Below, piece after piece: positions 21,176-31,783 of a DNA stretch of 64,000 bases. The first letter of the stretch is position 1; every line of letters starts with the position of its first letter. Origin of the DNA: Plasmodiophora brassicae (lineage: Eukaryota > Endomyxa > Phytomyxea > Plasmodiophorida > Plasmodiophoridae). Position numbers and translations under genes: made by a program. The notes beneath the pieces were generated by a model. It made no database searches, was not told the DNA's origin, and was given only the letters and a program-made list of their open reading frames with translations. The stretch spans positions 434,001 to 498,000 of the forward strand of contig JASFAU010000008.1 of NCBI GenBank assembly GCA_039704465.1, read 5' to 3'.

Positions 21176-21865
21176 ATGCACCTGCAGGCCGAGCCGACAT
21201 GTCAGATGGCGGTAGCGTCCGCGTTGTCAGAGCGGATTCTGCAGAACGCCCTAGCGGTTGCCAACAACCGCGTTGAGACGCTGCGCAACCGGTGCCGACG
21301 CCAGCGGAGCGACATCGACGACCTGCAGAGCCGGGTGCACCGCCTGGAACGCGAAAACGAGGCGTTACGCAGGCAGACCGCCGACCTGAACGTCGCCGTC
21401 GCTCATTTCCGCGATGAGATCCTGCCGCGAGTTCAGACGGTCCCCACAGGGGAAACAGCTCGACCTGTCGGTCATGACCGGCCCCTGTCACATAAGTCCC
21501 ACAAGTCAGTCGTTTGCGGTTTGCTCGATTGTTCGCTAACGTCGGATGGTGTCAGAGACCCAGCGCTGGACGTGGCCGCGATACTCGACGAAATCGATCG
21601 TGCGATGGCGAAGCCCGTCGTACCGCCGGGGAGTGCCACGTCGCGCCAGAAGCATGACGACGCCAGCAGGCTGTTCTTCCAGATCCGCAAGGCGTTACCG
21701 CCGGCGGCGTTCTCCGAATTCCTACGAGTCGTCTCGGCCCTGCCCGCGCCCCGCACCGGGGAGCGCCCCTCCAGCGACGTCGTCGACCGCGTCCGCCCGC
21801 TCCTCGCCCAGCACGACCCCGACCTGTTCGACCGGTTCCGCCGGCTCGTTCTAAACGCCAACTAA
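21176..21865 (+). CDS. Coiled-coil protein with At4g15545-like C-terminal domain
   Basis: Intronless 229 aa. Residues ~15-85 form a strong coiled coil (RVETLRNRCRRQRSDIDDL, RVHRLERENEALRRQTADL). A variable linker follows. The C-terminal ~65 residues are helical: DDASRLFFQIRKALPPAAF, SEFLRVVSALPAP, DLFDRFRRLVLN. This matches my memory of the C-terminal module of plant At4g15545-like proteins (F-F-x-R-R-L-x-F, then a short helical bundle). No catalytic residues; probably a scaffold. ATG 21176 is used; Met11 is an alternative. Confidence 0.65.
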   Translation: MHLQAEPTCQMAVASALSERILQNALAVANNRVETLRNRCRRQRSDIDDLQSRVHRLERENEALRRQTADLNVAVAHFRDEILPRVQTVPTGETARPVGHDRPLSHKSHKSVVCGLLDCSLTSDGVRDPALDVAAILDEIDRAMAKPVVPPGSATSRQKHDDASRLFFQIRKALPPAAFSEFLRVVSALPAPRTGERPSSDVVDRVRPLLAQHDPDLFDRFRRLVLNAN

Positions 21866-22029
21866 TTGCAACTGAACACGGCCCGAGTCGATATTGTATT
21901 TGCGACGGGAACGCCACCCAGTGTTGGTTGAGTCCGCATCAGCGGCGGCGGCGGCGGCTGCCCCGTCAGTGCGTCGCACTCCGAATCCGATTGTCGTCGT
22001 TGTCGTCGTTGTCGTTGCTGTCGGGAACC

Positions 22030-22665
22030 ATGGGCGCTCTTGGCAAGGCGTTCGGATTGCTGCTGGTGATTGGTGTCGGCGCGTACGTGTACCTGCAGTA
22101 CACTGGGTTGGCCGGTGTCGTGTCGGTCACGAAGCAGGCAGCGGCGAAGGCGACCGGGAAGAAGGGTGGCGAGGCGGAAGTGGCGCCGCTGGGCATCAAA
22201 TGGGATTCGTCGCACGAGTCGGTGAAGAAGGCGAAAGGCGAACCGACGCTGCTGTATCGTGTGCTGAAGAGCGGGCCGACATCGGGGCCGCAGCCGAAGG
22301 CGACGGATGAGGTGTCGTGCCATTACAAGGGAATTCTGGCGCCGAAGAGCAGCAAGTCGAAGGACAAGGAGACGGAATTCGACTCGTCGTACAAGCGCGG
22401 GCAGCCTCTGTCGTTCCGCCTGACGGGCGTCATCAAAGGGTGGACCAAGATCCTGCAGGAGATGCACGTGGGCGACAAGTGGGAAGTGTACATTCCATCC
22501 AATCTCGCGTACGGTGCATCCGGTGCAGGAGGTATTTGCTGTCCCATTGTGTCCTACGACGTCGAATGCTGACCCAGGGGGATCGTAGGCGTCATCCCAC
22601 CCAACGCGGACCTGATCTTCATCATTGAGCTCAAGGGCATCAAGGGCCAGAAGACCGAGCTGTGA
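22030..22665 (+). CDS. FKBP-type peptidyl-prolyl isomerase, membrane-anchored, ER-retained
   Basis: Two exons (22030-22531, 22589-22665; 57-bp intron, phase 1) give 192 aa. The N-terminal helix AFGLLLVIGVGAYVYLQY is an uncleaved anchor or signal. After a Lys-rich linker comes a full FKBP domain: VSCHYKGIL, EFDSSYKRGQPLSFRL, VIKGWTKILQEMHVGDKWEVYIP, LAYGASGAG spliced to GVIPPNADLIFIIELKGI. The catalytic-pocket residues (Y, F, D, V-I, W, Y, F) are in place. The protein ends KTEL, a KDEL-type retrieval signal, so it probably works in the ER lumen on proline isomerisation of secretory clients. Confidence 0.9.
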
Positions 22666-22806
22666 TAGGTGCGACCTCGGCCGAATACAGAATCGGGTGG
22701 CGGGTGCCCGTTTCTTCTGCAATGTAACTCGTCGATCGACGACAACGATACGTCCTACACTGTCCTTGTTCTATTTTGGTGTTCGATCGGTTGGCTCGCC
22801 ATCGTC

Positions 22807-23085
22807 ATGGCGGTTGGCAGGGACGAGTTGCGATCGCGGATGCGCCCGTACCTGGAGCGAAGGAAGAAAGAGCTCGACGACGCGCTTCTGCGTGCGGACC
22901 AGAGCGCGCCGCCGCCAGTGCTGTCCCTGCGTACCGTGCTGGACCTGATCGTCGTCGCGATCCTCCTCGCCGGCATCTGCGCCACGCTCTACGTCGAATA
23001 CGACGTCAATGTCTTCCGGTATATATTCGGCGTCGTCGTCGACGCTCTCGACCCTCGACTTGTGGTCAAACCTCCTGCTCAGTAA
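22807..23085 (+). CDS. Small single-span membrane protein
   Basis: Intronless 92 aa: a basic/acidic N-terminal helix (RSRMRPYLERRKKELDDALL), then one hydrophobic helix (LDLIVVAILLAGICATLYV) and a short aromatic segment ending FGVVVDALDPRL. It looks like a small ER or mitochondrial membrane subunit, but I do not recognise the family. Confidence 0.5.
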   Translation: MAVGRDELRSRMRPYLERRKKELDDALLRADQSAPPPVLSLRTVLDLIVVAILLAGICATLYVEYDVNVFRYIFGVVVDALDPRLVVKPPAQ

Positions 23086-23215
23086 ACCGTCCGCTGCCGA
23101 ACGGTCACATCATCGGATGGATGGCGGTGGGGGGGCCAAGGCGTCGATAGCCAGACAATCGCGGACAGACGTCTATTCGCTTATGATGTATTGTTTGGCG
23201 CACCTAGTCGATGCA

Positions 23216-24272
23216 TTATAATTCATCGCGTTCAGCAGACAGCTCCGTGATCTGTGCGTCGGTGAGGGACAGCACTCTGAGATTGTCGACAATCCCGTCG
23301 ACGTCCTCTTGGTCGCACGCGCAGGGTGTCGCGAAGTGCATCACGTAGACGCATGTGCTCGGTTCTGACACGTCCAGCAGCTCGTTGGTCTGCCCACACG
23401 AAACGGATACCTGCGACAACGGTTCAGGCGCGGGCCCTGCAGGTGATATACGTTCAAATACACGTACGCGAGTGGATCTCTCAGGCCCGTTCCAGCACCG
23501 CTGGCCTTGCTCGAAGAGCCAATCCCCGGATTGATCGTCCCACCTTTTGAAGCGCCTGTTCAGGGAATCAACAGTCAGTATGCAATCGTTACGCGTGAGC
23601 GCCACGCCAGCGGTACCCGAGAGACGTGTCACTGCCACCACTGCTTTGGGTCACCGACTTGAACGGGCATAACGTGTACGTGTACTGGTCGACGGACAGG
23701 GTGAAGCATTTATCTTGCAGAACACGAAACGCGTCGTCTTTGCCGAAGTCCATGTTGAGCATCTGCTCAATGGTCTTCCGCTCTTTATCCAGAGCCAGGA
23801 GCGCGTTCTCGGCATCCTGGTGGACCCGCCGGGCTTCATTGGCAGCTAACACGCCACGACATCGAGTCAGGGACCAATGACGACATTAACGCCATCCCAA
23901 CATGCCTGCGCGCGCGTTCTTCCGGGTGGGACGAAACGGCTCCCACCCGGAGAAAACGCCCAGTACAGCGTCGCGAAGCCTACCTAGGATAGTCGGCGAC
24001 GTCTCCGTTGCTGGTTCAGGCGCAACGGGCTCGGACTCATCGACATCCTCATCGTAATCCTCGGCGTATTCCTGCTGCTCATCATCACCACGCGAGTCCT
24101 GCTGCTCATCTTCGCCGTGGAACGCGTACTGTTCTGGATAAGGGAACGCTTTGGACGGCGTCGCACCTTCCGCTACTTCCGGAGGTTGATCGTCAGCTGA
24201 AGGCCCAGCCGCATCGTCCGCAGGAACGGTTGCCGGTGATGTCATAGACTCAGATACCTCCGCATCGGCTTC

Positions 24273-24303
<31 letters not shown>

Positions 24304-24959
24304 CTCTCTGCCTCCTCATTCGCCCGTCGTTTCGCTTGCTCCGCCTCGTCGATCTGTCGCTGCCGCTCCTTTTCAGCGGCCTCTTCGACTTCGGCGGCAT
24401 CCTTCTTCGACTTCAAATCATTGACCTCAATCTGCTTCGCGTCGGCCTGCCTCTTCAGCTCCTCAAGGCGGGCAACTTGTGACGCCCGGAGCGCGTGACC
24501 CTCTTTGACGGCCGCATCACGCTGGCGAAGGCCGACGATCACCGATTTGTACCGCGACTTCAACTCGGCCACCATGGAGGCGCCTCGTTCCGCGCAGGCC
24601 ATTGGGCAGGTGACGTGCCCGGCGTATTCATCCGATCCGTCACAGCAATCGCAGACGCCGTCGTTCACGCGCGACGACGGCAACACGCTGGGGACGTACC
24701 CGACGTTCCGGCAATAGAACTGCCCATCAGAGCACGCCGACGTCCCAGGTTCGTCCAGCGCCGATATCGGGCAATCGCAGTAGTCGTCGTTGATTCGGGC
24801 GCGCGGCACCGTCACGCCGTCCGCCTCGCAGTGCAGCTCGCCCGCCTCGTACCGATGCCGCTCGGACGGTACCGCACCGAACCATGGATCCAGCGGCGAC
24901 CCAGCGACCGCCGCCGCTGCCAGCAGCCCCCAGGCGACGACCCAGTGCGGCAGCGGCAT
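23216..24959 (-). CDS. Glucosidase II beta subunit (PRKCSH-like)
   Basis: Three exons (24959-23891, 23845-23617, 23555-23216; introns 45 and 61 bp) sum to 545 aa. Signal peptide MPLPHWVVAWGLLAAAAVAG; then the GIIb-N module with two LDLa-type Cys repeats (DDYCDCPISALDEPGTSAC, FYCRN, NDGVCDCCDGSDEYAG); a charged coiled coil with a run of eight Gln (CTG/CAG repeat near 24279-24303); an acidic Glu/Asp stretch; and the C-terminal MRH lectin domain (FTLSVDQYTYTLCPF, SLGRFKRWDD at the splice, GQRCWNGPERST). It ends RDEL, an ER-retrieval signal. Partner of the catalytic alpha subunit in trimming glucose from N-glycans. Start chosen for the signal peptide; the frame is open further upstream. Confidence 0.92.
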
Positions 24960-25122
24960 CACTAACGACCGCGCCGCGCCAATGCGGATCAAGTGTAACG
25001 CAGCCGGCACCGCAAATATGGGCAGGACCGAGCTGACCCCAGCAGGGGGAGGACGAAGCGCACGCGGCGCCATGGGAAGGAACAAGGCTTTACTGAGTCG
25101 TGCGGCAAACAGCACGGGGACC

Positions 25123-26320
25123 TCAGTAGACGGGGCTCATCTGCAACGGGTTCCGCCGGTACGACGATGCGCCCGGGGCGAACTGCGTCGGCGACATGCT
25201 GCTGGCGCCGAGCAGTGGCAGCTGATGCGTTCCTGGTGGTTGCTGCCGCTGCTGCGGCTGCTGCTGCTGCTGGCGGGAGAACGGCATGTACGGGCGCGGG
25301 TTCCGGAAGTACGCTGAGCGGGCTGCTGGGTAGGTCTGCTGTAGCGCGCCTTGACCCGTGTAGTAGTTCCCCTGCGGTTGTCGGTCGGGGAACAGAGGCT
25401 GTTGTTGGTAGGGCGAGCGGTCGTACGACGCTGGCGCCTGCTGGTATAATGAGCCGTCGCTAGCTGATGGCGCCTGCGCCTGGAAGATTGGTGCCGCCTG
25501 CGATGGCTCAGTGGCGAAGTACGATGGCGCCTGAGTCGTCTGCGTCAGTGCGTCCTGCTGCTGAGGCAGGTCATCGGACGTCTGATCAGAATTATCGGGA
25601 GGTTGACCCTGGGGGTCTTGTTCGCCGGCCGATGGATCACCGCTATCACCTGCTTGACCCTGGTCCTGAGACGGCGCTGAGCTCGCTGGCTGATCGTCCG
25701 GCGCTGATGACGTGTCGAAACCCTGTTGACCGGCAGGACTATCGGATGGACTGGACGTGCTGTTACTGCTCTCTGGCGCCGCCGCTGGGCCGCCTGCCGG
25801 ATCCAGAACCTTGGACAGGATCTGGATAACGCCGTAGTCGAAATAGTGATCTCCGTCGACAATGTTCGCGTCATTGACGGCGACGACCGTCAACCCCAGC
25901 ACGCTTATGGGATTCGTCGACACTTCGTTGCCATCGTCCATGGTCGGGAACGTCCCGTTCAGGGCGGACATTGCGTGCTTGCCGTGGATGATGTGATAAC
26001 GCATCAGCTTGGCCTAAGGCACAGTGTTAAAGCGCGCCACATGCAACGGCAAGTGCTCTGACCAGGTCCGTTGCGTTCGTCGGCAGAGTTGCATTGGCGA
26101 AGGCTTCGTCGTTCGGTGCCAGGACTGTGTATTCGCCAGGAAGGTACAGATCCGTGAGGACGCCGGAAGCGTTCAACGTCGAGATGAACGATTTGATCTC
26201 GGTGGTCCCCATGGCAACCGTCACGAAGTCATTGCCTTGCGACGACTGGTTACTGTCAGAAGACTGGACTCCTGCTGCCAGCACCAGCAACATCGTCGTG
26301 ATCATCGCAACGCACGTCAT
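25123..26320 (-). CDS. Secreted fasciclin (FAS1) domain protein with Gln/Pro-rich tail
   Basis: Two exons (26320-26063, 26013-25123; 49-bp phase-0 intron) give 382 aa. Signal peptide MTCVAMITTMLLVLAAG. A single FAS1 domain follows: FISTLNASGVLTDL, YTVLAPNDEAFA (H1 box), and after the splice LMRYHIIHGKH with the YH pair, NDANIVDGDHYFDYGVIQIL and SKVLDP (H2 box). The last ~230 residues are low-complexity: Ser/Asp/Gln then Gln/Pro/Tyr (PQGNYYTGQGALQQTYP, poly-Gln), which is rapidly evolving and probably disordered. FAS1 proteins mediate cell-surface or matrix adhesion. No GPI-type hydrophobic C-terminus is seen. Confidence 0.85.
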
Positions 26321-26465
26321 GTCATCAATGGCGCGACCGGAATGGTTCCGCGTTCCGACCGAACCGCAACGGAACACCTGGCTACATGAGGCCCGACTGA
26401 ACACAAATAGCGCCCTCATGGTATTCACGCAAAGGACTATCCTAGTATGTACATATATGGTACCC

Positions 26466-27236
26466 TCAGAACTGGAATTTCGTATGGTGCTGCCTGAACT
26501 TCAGCTCCTGGTTAGCAATCCAGATGAGGACGGCGCTGAGGCCCGCCGAGAAGAAACACCATGTGCTGGCGAAGGCGGCGCTCCACAATGCAAACGCAAC
26601 GGACAGCGAGACAGCGACCATGACGGCGAACTTGCCGGTGTGGGCGACGCTGGACACGAGCAAGGCGCCGTGGACTGCAACGACATACAACATGAAGGCG
26701 GTGTACCTTGCGACGTCCGGGCCGTCGAACATGAGCCTCGGGAAATGCACATCGTACGCGATGCGCCAGTCAGACAGATACGCCTTGACGGGGTCGCTTT
26801 CGATCAGGGCAGCCGCGCAGTACAAGGCCACGACCGAGCCGATGATGAAGATAGCGACCTGAAGCGCCCGACGCCAGGGCGAGGTCGTCTTGTGGCTGTC
26901 GAGAAACCATGTCCAGCCCCATTGCGGCCTGGGCGACGACGTCTGAGGTCGCGTCAACTCGAGCAGGAGCATGGAGAAGGGGACAAAGAACGGCCAGAAC
27001 GGGAACGCGAAGAACGTGAAACAGCGGATCGCGTCCTGGTTCGCCAGGTTGCTTTGCCATACGAATCCTTCCGCGATCTGCTGTGCGCCGAACCCGATTG
27101 GAATCGATGCGAATGGCAGGACGGCGAGTTTCTGTCGCAGACTGACAGAAGCGACTAAGGTTTGGAGAACGTTAACCAGGCCCAGGGCGAGGAGGCACGC
27201 GCCTAAGGTCATGCTCGCCGCCTCTGAGAAGCACAT
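26466..27236 (-). CDS. DUF6629-like multi-pass membrane protein
   Basis: Intronless 256 aa beginning MCFSEAAS, the signature start of bacterial DUF6629-type proteins (MCFS), followed by about seven hydrophobic helices: SMTLGACLLALGLVNVL, FASIPIGFGAQQIAEGFVW, FFAFPFWPFFVPFSMLLL, ALQVAIFIIGSVVALYCAA, YTAFMLYVVAVHGALLV and so on. The QxxEGFVW motif in helix 2 matches the conserved QQ(I/L)xE-W of that family. Function unknown in all members. Lack of introns and a mainly bacterial family suggest horizontal origin. Confidence 0.7.
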   Translation of the reverse strand: MCFSEAASMTLGACLLALGLVNVLQTLVASVSLRQKLAVLPFASIPIGFGAQQIAEGFVWQSNLANQDAIRCFTFFAFPFWPFFVPFSMLLLELTRPQTSSPRPQWGWTWFLDSHKTTSPWRRALQVAIFIIGSVVALYCAAALIESDPVKAYLSDWRIAYDVHFPRLMFDGPDVARYTAFMLYVVAVHGALLVSSVAHTGKFAVMVAVSLSVAFALWSAAFASTWCFFSAGLSAVLIWIANQELKFRQHHTKFQF

Positions 27237-28338
27237 GGTGTCGAAGAATCCGCCAGCGCTATGCTGCTGAAATGCAGGTTTGATGGTGCACGCCCTGTTA
27301 ATAGACTAGGCGGACGGCAACGCGTGAGTCATCAACGGTTGCACGCGCTGGCCACAACAGATTAATCGTAGTGATTACAACGATCAGTCGTCGCTGCACG
27401 CTGTGATGGCGGGACTCAAAGCGCGGTAGCCGTGCATGCATGACGGTTGAGGCACCGGTACAGCCAAACCGGACCAGGCATTCAAGCGCCACTGGACCCT
27501 TTACGACGATGGCTGTTACGCTCGTCACGTGTGGACCAACCGTGGGTCCATGTGGTGCACTTCCTGTATTAGCTCGCTGACGCCTGTGTACGTTCGCGTG
27601 CCATCCACCCCACACGTCCTGTATGTACATTCCCTGAGGACACTCCACAAGGTCGCAACAAGGTCGTAGTCAACGATGGCAAGGCGGTGGTCTCCAACTC
27701 GATGGCAGGGAGTCGGTCGCCAGGTCTGCACTGCTCATAGATTAACCAGGCAGCACCATTTGCACTAGCTGACGCATGATCAGCAACGTCGTCTTCGAAC
27801 AAACCTCCCAGACGAGCTTCCGCAGACTGTAAGTCATATATGCTTTCGTCAGGGGGCGATCAGACGAACCTATCCTGCTTCTATGTGTCTCGGTGTTCGC
27901 CCTGAAGGGTCGAGGAAACGCATTCATTCAGATATTCGTCTATCGTGCCGCAAACCAACTATAGGATAAGCCCCAGACTTCATCGGCCTGGTCCTCAGAC
28001 GGGCGTAGGTCTGGGCGAGCCTGCCCGCATCCCTGTTAGGTGCTTCATCTCATTGAATTCCACAGGCTGCACAACGTATACCGCGGTGGCTCCTGCAGGC
28101 TGTGGTCACGTACCGAGAACGAATTCACTGCCATGGCACTGTCGTCGGGCGCCATCGACGACTTGTGGCAATCGCCGAGGATAGAGGGGAGCTGCCCCGG
28201 CTCAGTGGCCTAGATGGTCTGCAAGCAGCCGTGGGATCAGGCGTCGACATAGCAGGTCGGCGCCGGAATAAAGTCGTCGGTCAACGCGTCGTGTATAGTC
28301 GTGACAGGTTGACCGACCTTCTCAACGGCACACACGCG
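27237..28338. other. About 1.1 kb without a supportable gene
   Basis: Mixed short frames on both strands with no recognised domain. Somewhat more AT-rich than the flanking genes. Presumed intergenic. Confidence 0.35.
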
Positions 28339-28656
28339 ATGACGCCCCGAGACCCTCGAGAGACGCGCCCCGAGACGCGCCCCGGGAACCCCGAGACCCC
28401 GGTGAATGCGGTGCTTGACCAATCGACGCTGACGCGCACAATCGCTGCGGCTGTGGCGGAGGTGCTCCAGGCGCAACGCGCTGAGATTGACGCCATGCTT
28501 CGGCAGCAGCGCGAGCAGATCCTATCGGAGGTCGCCGCCCGCCAGCCAGTCGTGACGAAGACAGACGCCGCGATCATCGCGCCAGACGGGCGATCACCGG
28601 CGCCCCCGTCGACATCGTACACCACGCCAATCCGCCTGCTATCCTTCACAAGGTGA
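28339..28656 (+). CDS. Tentative coiled-coil ORF, possibly retroelement gag-derived
   Basis: From ATG 28339 an open frame of 105 aa starts with a Pro/Arg/Glu-rich repeat (a GAGACGCGCCCC-type 12-bp unit is tandemly repeated at about 28362-28385), then a helical stretch (LTRTIAAAVAEVLQAQRAEID, AMLRQQREQILSEVAA). The pattern resembles the N-terminus of some retrotransposon gag proteins or a small coiled-coil protein. Weak support. Confidence 0.25.
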   Translation: MTPRDPRETRPETRPGNPETPVNAVLDQSTLTRTIAAAVAEVLQAQRAEIDAMLRQQREQILSEVAARQPVVTKTDAAIIAPDGRSPAPPSTSYTTPIRLLSFTR

Positions 28657-28775
28657 CGAATCGGTAGACCCGATGTCCTCCTCGACGTGGTTTCGAGGAG
28701 TTCTGTCGGTTCGCCGATGCGGATCCGACGTCACCGGCTCCGCTGTCGAACGCGGCGAAGAATTTGCTGGCGTCG

Positions 28776-29183
28776 TACAAAACTTCGAAGAGGCCTTCAC
28801 GTGTCAGTCGTGGAGAAGAGCGACATGATCCTTTCAAGTGATGGCGGGCCGCAGATGGTCATTGCAGCAGGAGGCGATCCTGTTGCAAGGACGCTGACAG
28901 CATGCGTCCTGCTCCGCGATCGTCATCAAGGTGGCCCTCTTCACTATGGTTCTCTGGTGACGATAGCAGAGACGGACGCGGAGGGTGTCACGACTTCGTC
29001 ACCAGAGAGCCATAGTGAAGAGGGCCACCTTGATGACGATCGCGGAGCAGGACGCATGCTGTCAGCGTCCTTGCAACAGGATCGCCTCCTGCTGCAATGT
29101 CCATCTGCGTCCCACCATCACTTGAAAGGATCATGTCGCTTTTCTCCACGACTGACACGTGATGGCCTCTTCGAAGTTTTGTA
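28776..29183. repeat. Palindrome I: 186-bp near-perfect inverted repeat
   Basis: Left arm 28776-28961 and right arm 28998-29183 are reverse complements with only a few differences by eye, around a 36-bp spacer. Arms start TACAAAACTTCGAAGAGG and end CTCTGGTGAC. They could extrude a long hairpin. Confidence 0.85.
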
Positions 29184-29414
29184 TAACAGACTGATCGTGA
29201 ACGACGTCGACGTTCCCGAACTGTTGACTGCGGCCTCTGTTTGTGCGCTCAAGAACTCCCCAAGTGACCGGCTGGAGCTCATGAACAGCTCACGGGCGAT
29301 GAGGCCACCGTCCGTCTTCCAGAACTTCCGGGTTCCACGCATCGGTGACCCGACCAAATCCAAGATCTGGTCGTAGGGGACGCCTAGCGCCTTTAGTTCA
29401 TGGTTGATGTCGCA

Positions 29415-29704
29415 TGGCCGCTGGTCGGCGCGGTGGTTCTGACAGTGGCGATTATGGGGTTCCTGGAAGCGCGCAACACAAGCCTTGAAAGCGATTAGGC
29501 AGACAAGGACTCCTAGGATGACGCCGGATGCGACTTTGGTTGTTGTCTTATCGACCATGTTGCGCGCATCCAGGAACCCCAGAATCGCCATCCGGCGTCA
29601 TCCTAGGAGTCCTTGTCTGCCTAATCGCTTTCAAGGCTTGTGTTGCGCGCTTCCAGGAACCCCAGAATCGCCACTGTCAGAACCACCGCGCCGACCAGCG
29701 GCCA
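29415..29704. repeat. Palindrome II: 116-bp inverted repeat with internal third copy
   Basis: Arms 29415-29530 and 29589-29704 are reverse complements with about one mismatch, with a 58-bp spacer. The spacer itself contains another partial copy of the right-arm sequence (GCGCGCATCCAGGAACCCC near 29564). In the minus-strand frame, each copy reads as a short hydrophobic helix ending LGFLEAR. Confidence 0.85.
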
Positions 29705-31173
29705 GCACACCTGATCATCGGCTGTCATCCTGTTGTTATCGGACCATACTGACGTTCGGAAGTACGTGTTCGTAACAGGTTCTCCAGAACCGCAAACGGC
29801 GTGTCGGCAGCGGCAGCAGGTACCGGTCCCCCCTTCCCCCGACGGCTCCATCCTAACCCAACTAGTACAAATTGCGACTGACAGTCTCCAGTGCCGGACG
29901 TCGTCTGATGTAGAGAAACGTGGCGGGGTTCCTTTACCGCTTGGCCCTTTCGACCATGTCCTTGCGCGCTATGCCATTCAAAGGCCCTGCTCGCCCTGTC
30001 GCCAGTCTGGCTGTTGATTGCGTTCCAGCCGTCGCTGCATCGTGTCCGCGCCCAACTCTGTCCCAACGCGGCGCACGCTTGCGGGGGAGGCCGGCATCGA
30101 AATGATAGCATACAACCGAGCAATTAAAGCCTTGAGCGCGGAAGCGTTGCGTGCGTCGTGGCAGACGTATCGCCAGACCGCACCAGATGAAGGTACGGGT
30201 CCGATATGCGGCCTGTTTCAGTACCTTACAGTCTGAATTCTATCAGGCGGCTTGTTGACAGTTTTGAACAGAAATTTGGCCTCGATTGGTCCCAACCGTT
30301 CCTCAGATGTTCGTCACTATCGGCGGGATCGTGATCGCGACACTTATCGCCAAGAAACCGGCCTTTTAGGAAACATCAAGTTGTAGACCGGACCGCCCAC
30401 TAGGCCACGAGAGCAGCTGCTTTCGTGGCCTAGTGGGCGGTCCGGTCTACAAAGTCTAAAACGATAAACTCTGAGAGCTACTGGATCAACAGTTGGATTT
30501 ATTCCTCTTTGATTGTAGATTTGCAGGAATGAAATCGCAGTCATTGGGCATCAACCTCTCCAACCAAACAGATCTTGTTCGTCCGGGACGCCGCTGGCCG
30601 CTGTCGTTTCCAGACCGAACAGTACAGCGCTCTGGCGGAACGGTGGAGATCGATGAGCATTGGGAATCTGAGGCACCGGAGTCTGTGATGGTGGCTATGA
30701 AGCTAGCGGCTGATGAACATTTACCATTCGCGGAATAACAAGAACCAAGTGCCAGGCCTGGATGAAGAAGACGCCAGGACCGCAGGCCAAGCCGTACAAG
30801 GGCGTGTACGACTCCCTGGAGGTGCTATTGGATTCAGTCTACGTGGCATTCGGCGACACGTGGAGCGAGCGCGTTATCCTCAACAATGAACATCTGGAGG
30901 AGGCCTGCTCATCCACCAGCAACTTGAATATTACACGCTTGAAGTGCGCTCCAACACGGATATGACGATTCGGTTCGCCCACAAACGACGTAAACCCAGC
31001 GACCGGCCAGGATTGCACATGTCCAATACTGCCCAAATGGCATGAGAACAGGTCGCCCGATGTTGTCGACGAACAATATGGCTGATATGGCGTAATAGCG
31101 CAGGACAGCGTCGTAGCGGCGCACGGCACGATGCACATTGGCGGCGATAATAGGAGGCCCTCGCTTGGAATAG
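29705..31173. other. Gene-poor stretch next to the palindromes
   Basis: Frames at 29725-30123 (-), 30493-30738 (+) and 30762-30965 (+) are open but have no recognised domain. The last (KPYKGVYDSLEVLLDSVYVA) looks the most protein-like and might be an exon of an unresolved gene. Contains palindrome III. Confidence 0.3.
30381..30452. repeat. Palindrome III: 30-bp perfect arms, ~12-bp palindromic centre
   Basis: TTGTAGACCGGACCGCCCAC... at 30381-30410 is the exact reverse complement of 30423-30452. The centre (30411-30422) is itself the palindrome AGCAGCTGCT plus flanking bases, so the 72 bp are almost fully self-complementary. Confidence 0.92.
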
Positions 31174-31615
31174 GGCGCGACACGTTTGCGTTACATTATG
31201 CTGGAAGACGCTCGTCCTGACAAGTGCACTGGACACGCGGGAGGACAAGGTCGATGGGTCTTTCTCATCTGTCATGACGCACGATGGAGTCGGCATGCCA
31301 GCTCTAGCTGTACGCGAACTCGCACCGGTCCGAGAGTGGAAAGACTACGAGGGCGCTCGGGCCATTCTTATCGAGGAGGCCCAATTCTTCCCGGACCTCC
31401 TGCAATTCGTCCTACATGCCGTTGAAGTGGACGGCAAGGACATTGTCGTCGTGGGCCTGGACGGCGATCGTGGCCGAAATCGATTCGGCCAGGCCCTGGA
31501 CCTCATCCCATACGCTGATGTCGTCACCAAACTTACAGCATTATGCTGTCGGTGCGCCGTAGATTGCTCCCTGTGCGCGCGCTTCGTCCGCCATCTGCTG
31601 TTGTCATCCTGGTAG
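31174..31615 (+). CDS. Thymidine kinase (TK1-like), N-terminus with P-loop not found
   Basis: An exon opening after an acceptor at 31173 reads TLVLTSALDTREDKV, ILIEEAQFFPDLLQFVLHAV (catalytic Glu of the D/E-E-A/G-Q-F box), IVVVGLDGDRGRNRFGQ and LDLIPYADVVTKLTALC, which is the TK1 core including the start of the zinc-binding lasso. Stop at 31615. The P-loop (GxMxxGK(S/T)) that should precede it is absent from the upstream 500 bp on this strand, and the C-terminal lasso breaks after the first Cys pairs. So this is either a multi-exon gene whose first exon I missed or a truncated copy. TK phosphorylates deoxythymidine in nucleotide salvage. Confidence 0.6.
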
Positions 31616-31783
31616 CTCCATGTTTGGTGTTGTGGCACGAGACCTCGGCGACCGGCAACAGGAACCGGTCAGCCATAGTGTTGGTACGACGCCGCAGGCC
31701 GCCTCCCTGGCACTGAGAGCACCCATCTATTGCGTCACGGATCACGAGTCCGTGCTATTGCTGCATCCGGTCAACGCGGAACG

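Noticed and set aside
21894..22310. Plus-strand ORF overlapping FKBP
   Set aside because: Out of frame with the FKBP domain and low-complexity (poly-Ala/Val from GCG and GTC repeats).
28687..29376. 229-codon plus-strand ORF
   Set aside because: It runs straight through palindrome I, so its two halves are reverse complements; openness is a by-product of the inverted repeat.
28700..29710. CRISPR-like array from repeated segments
   Set aside because: The repeats are large inverted arms, not short direct repeats with regular spacers; the genome is eukaryotic.
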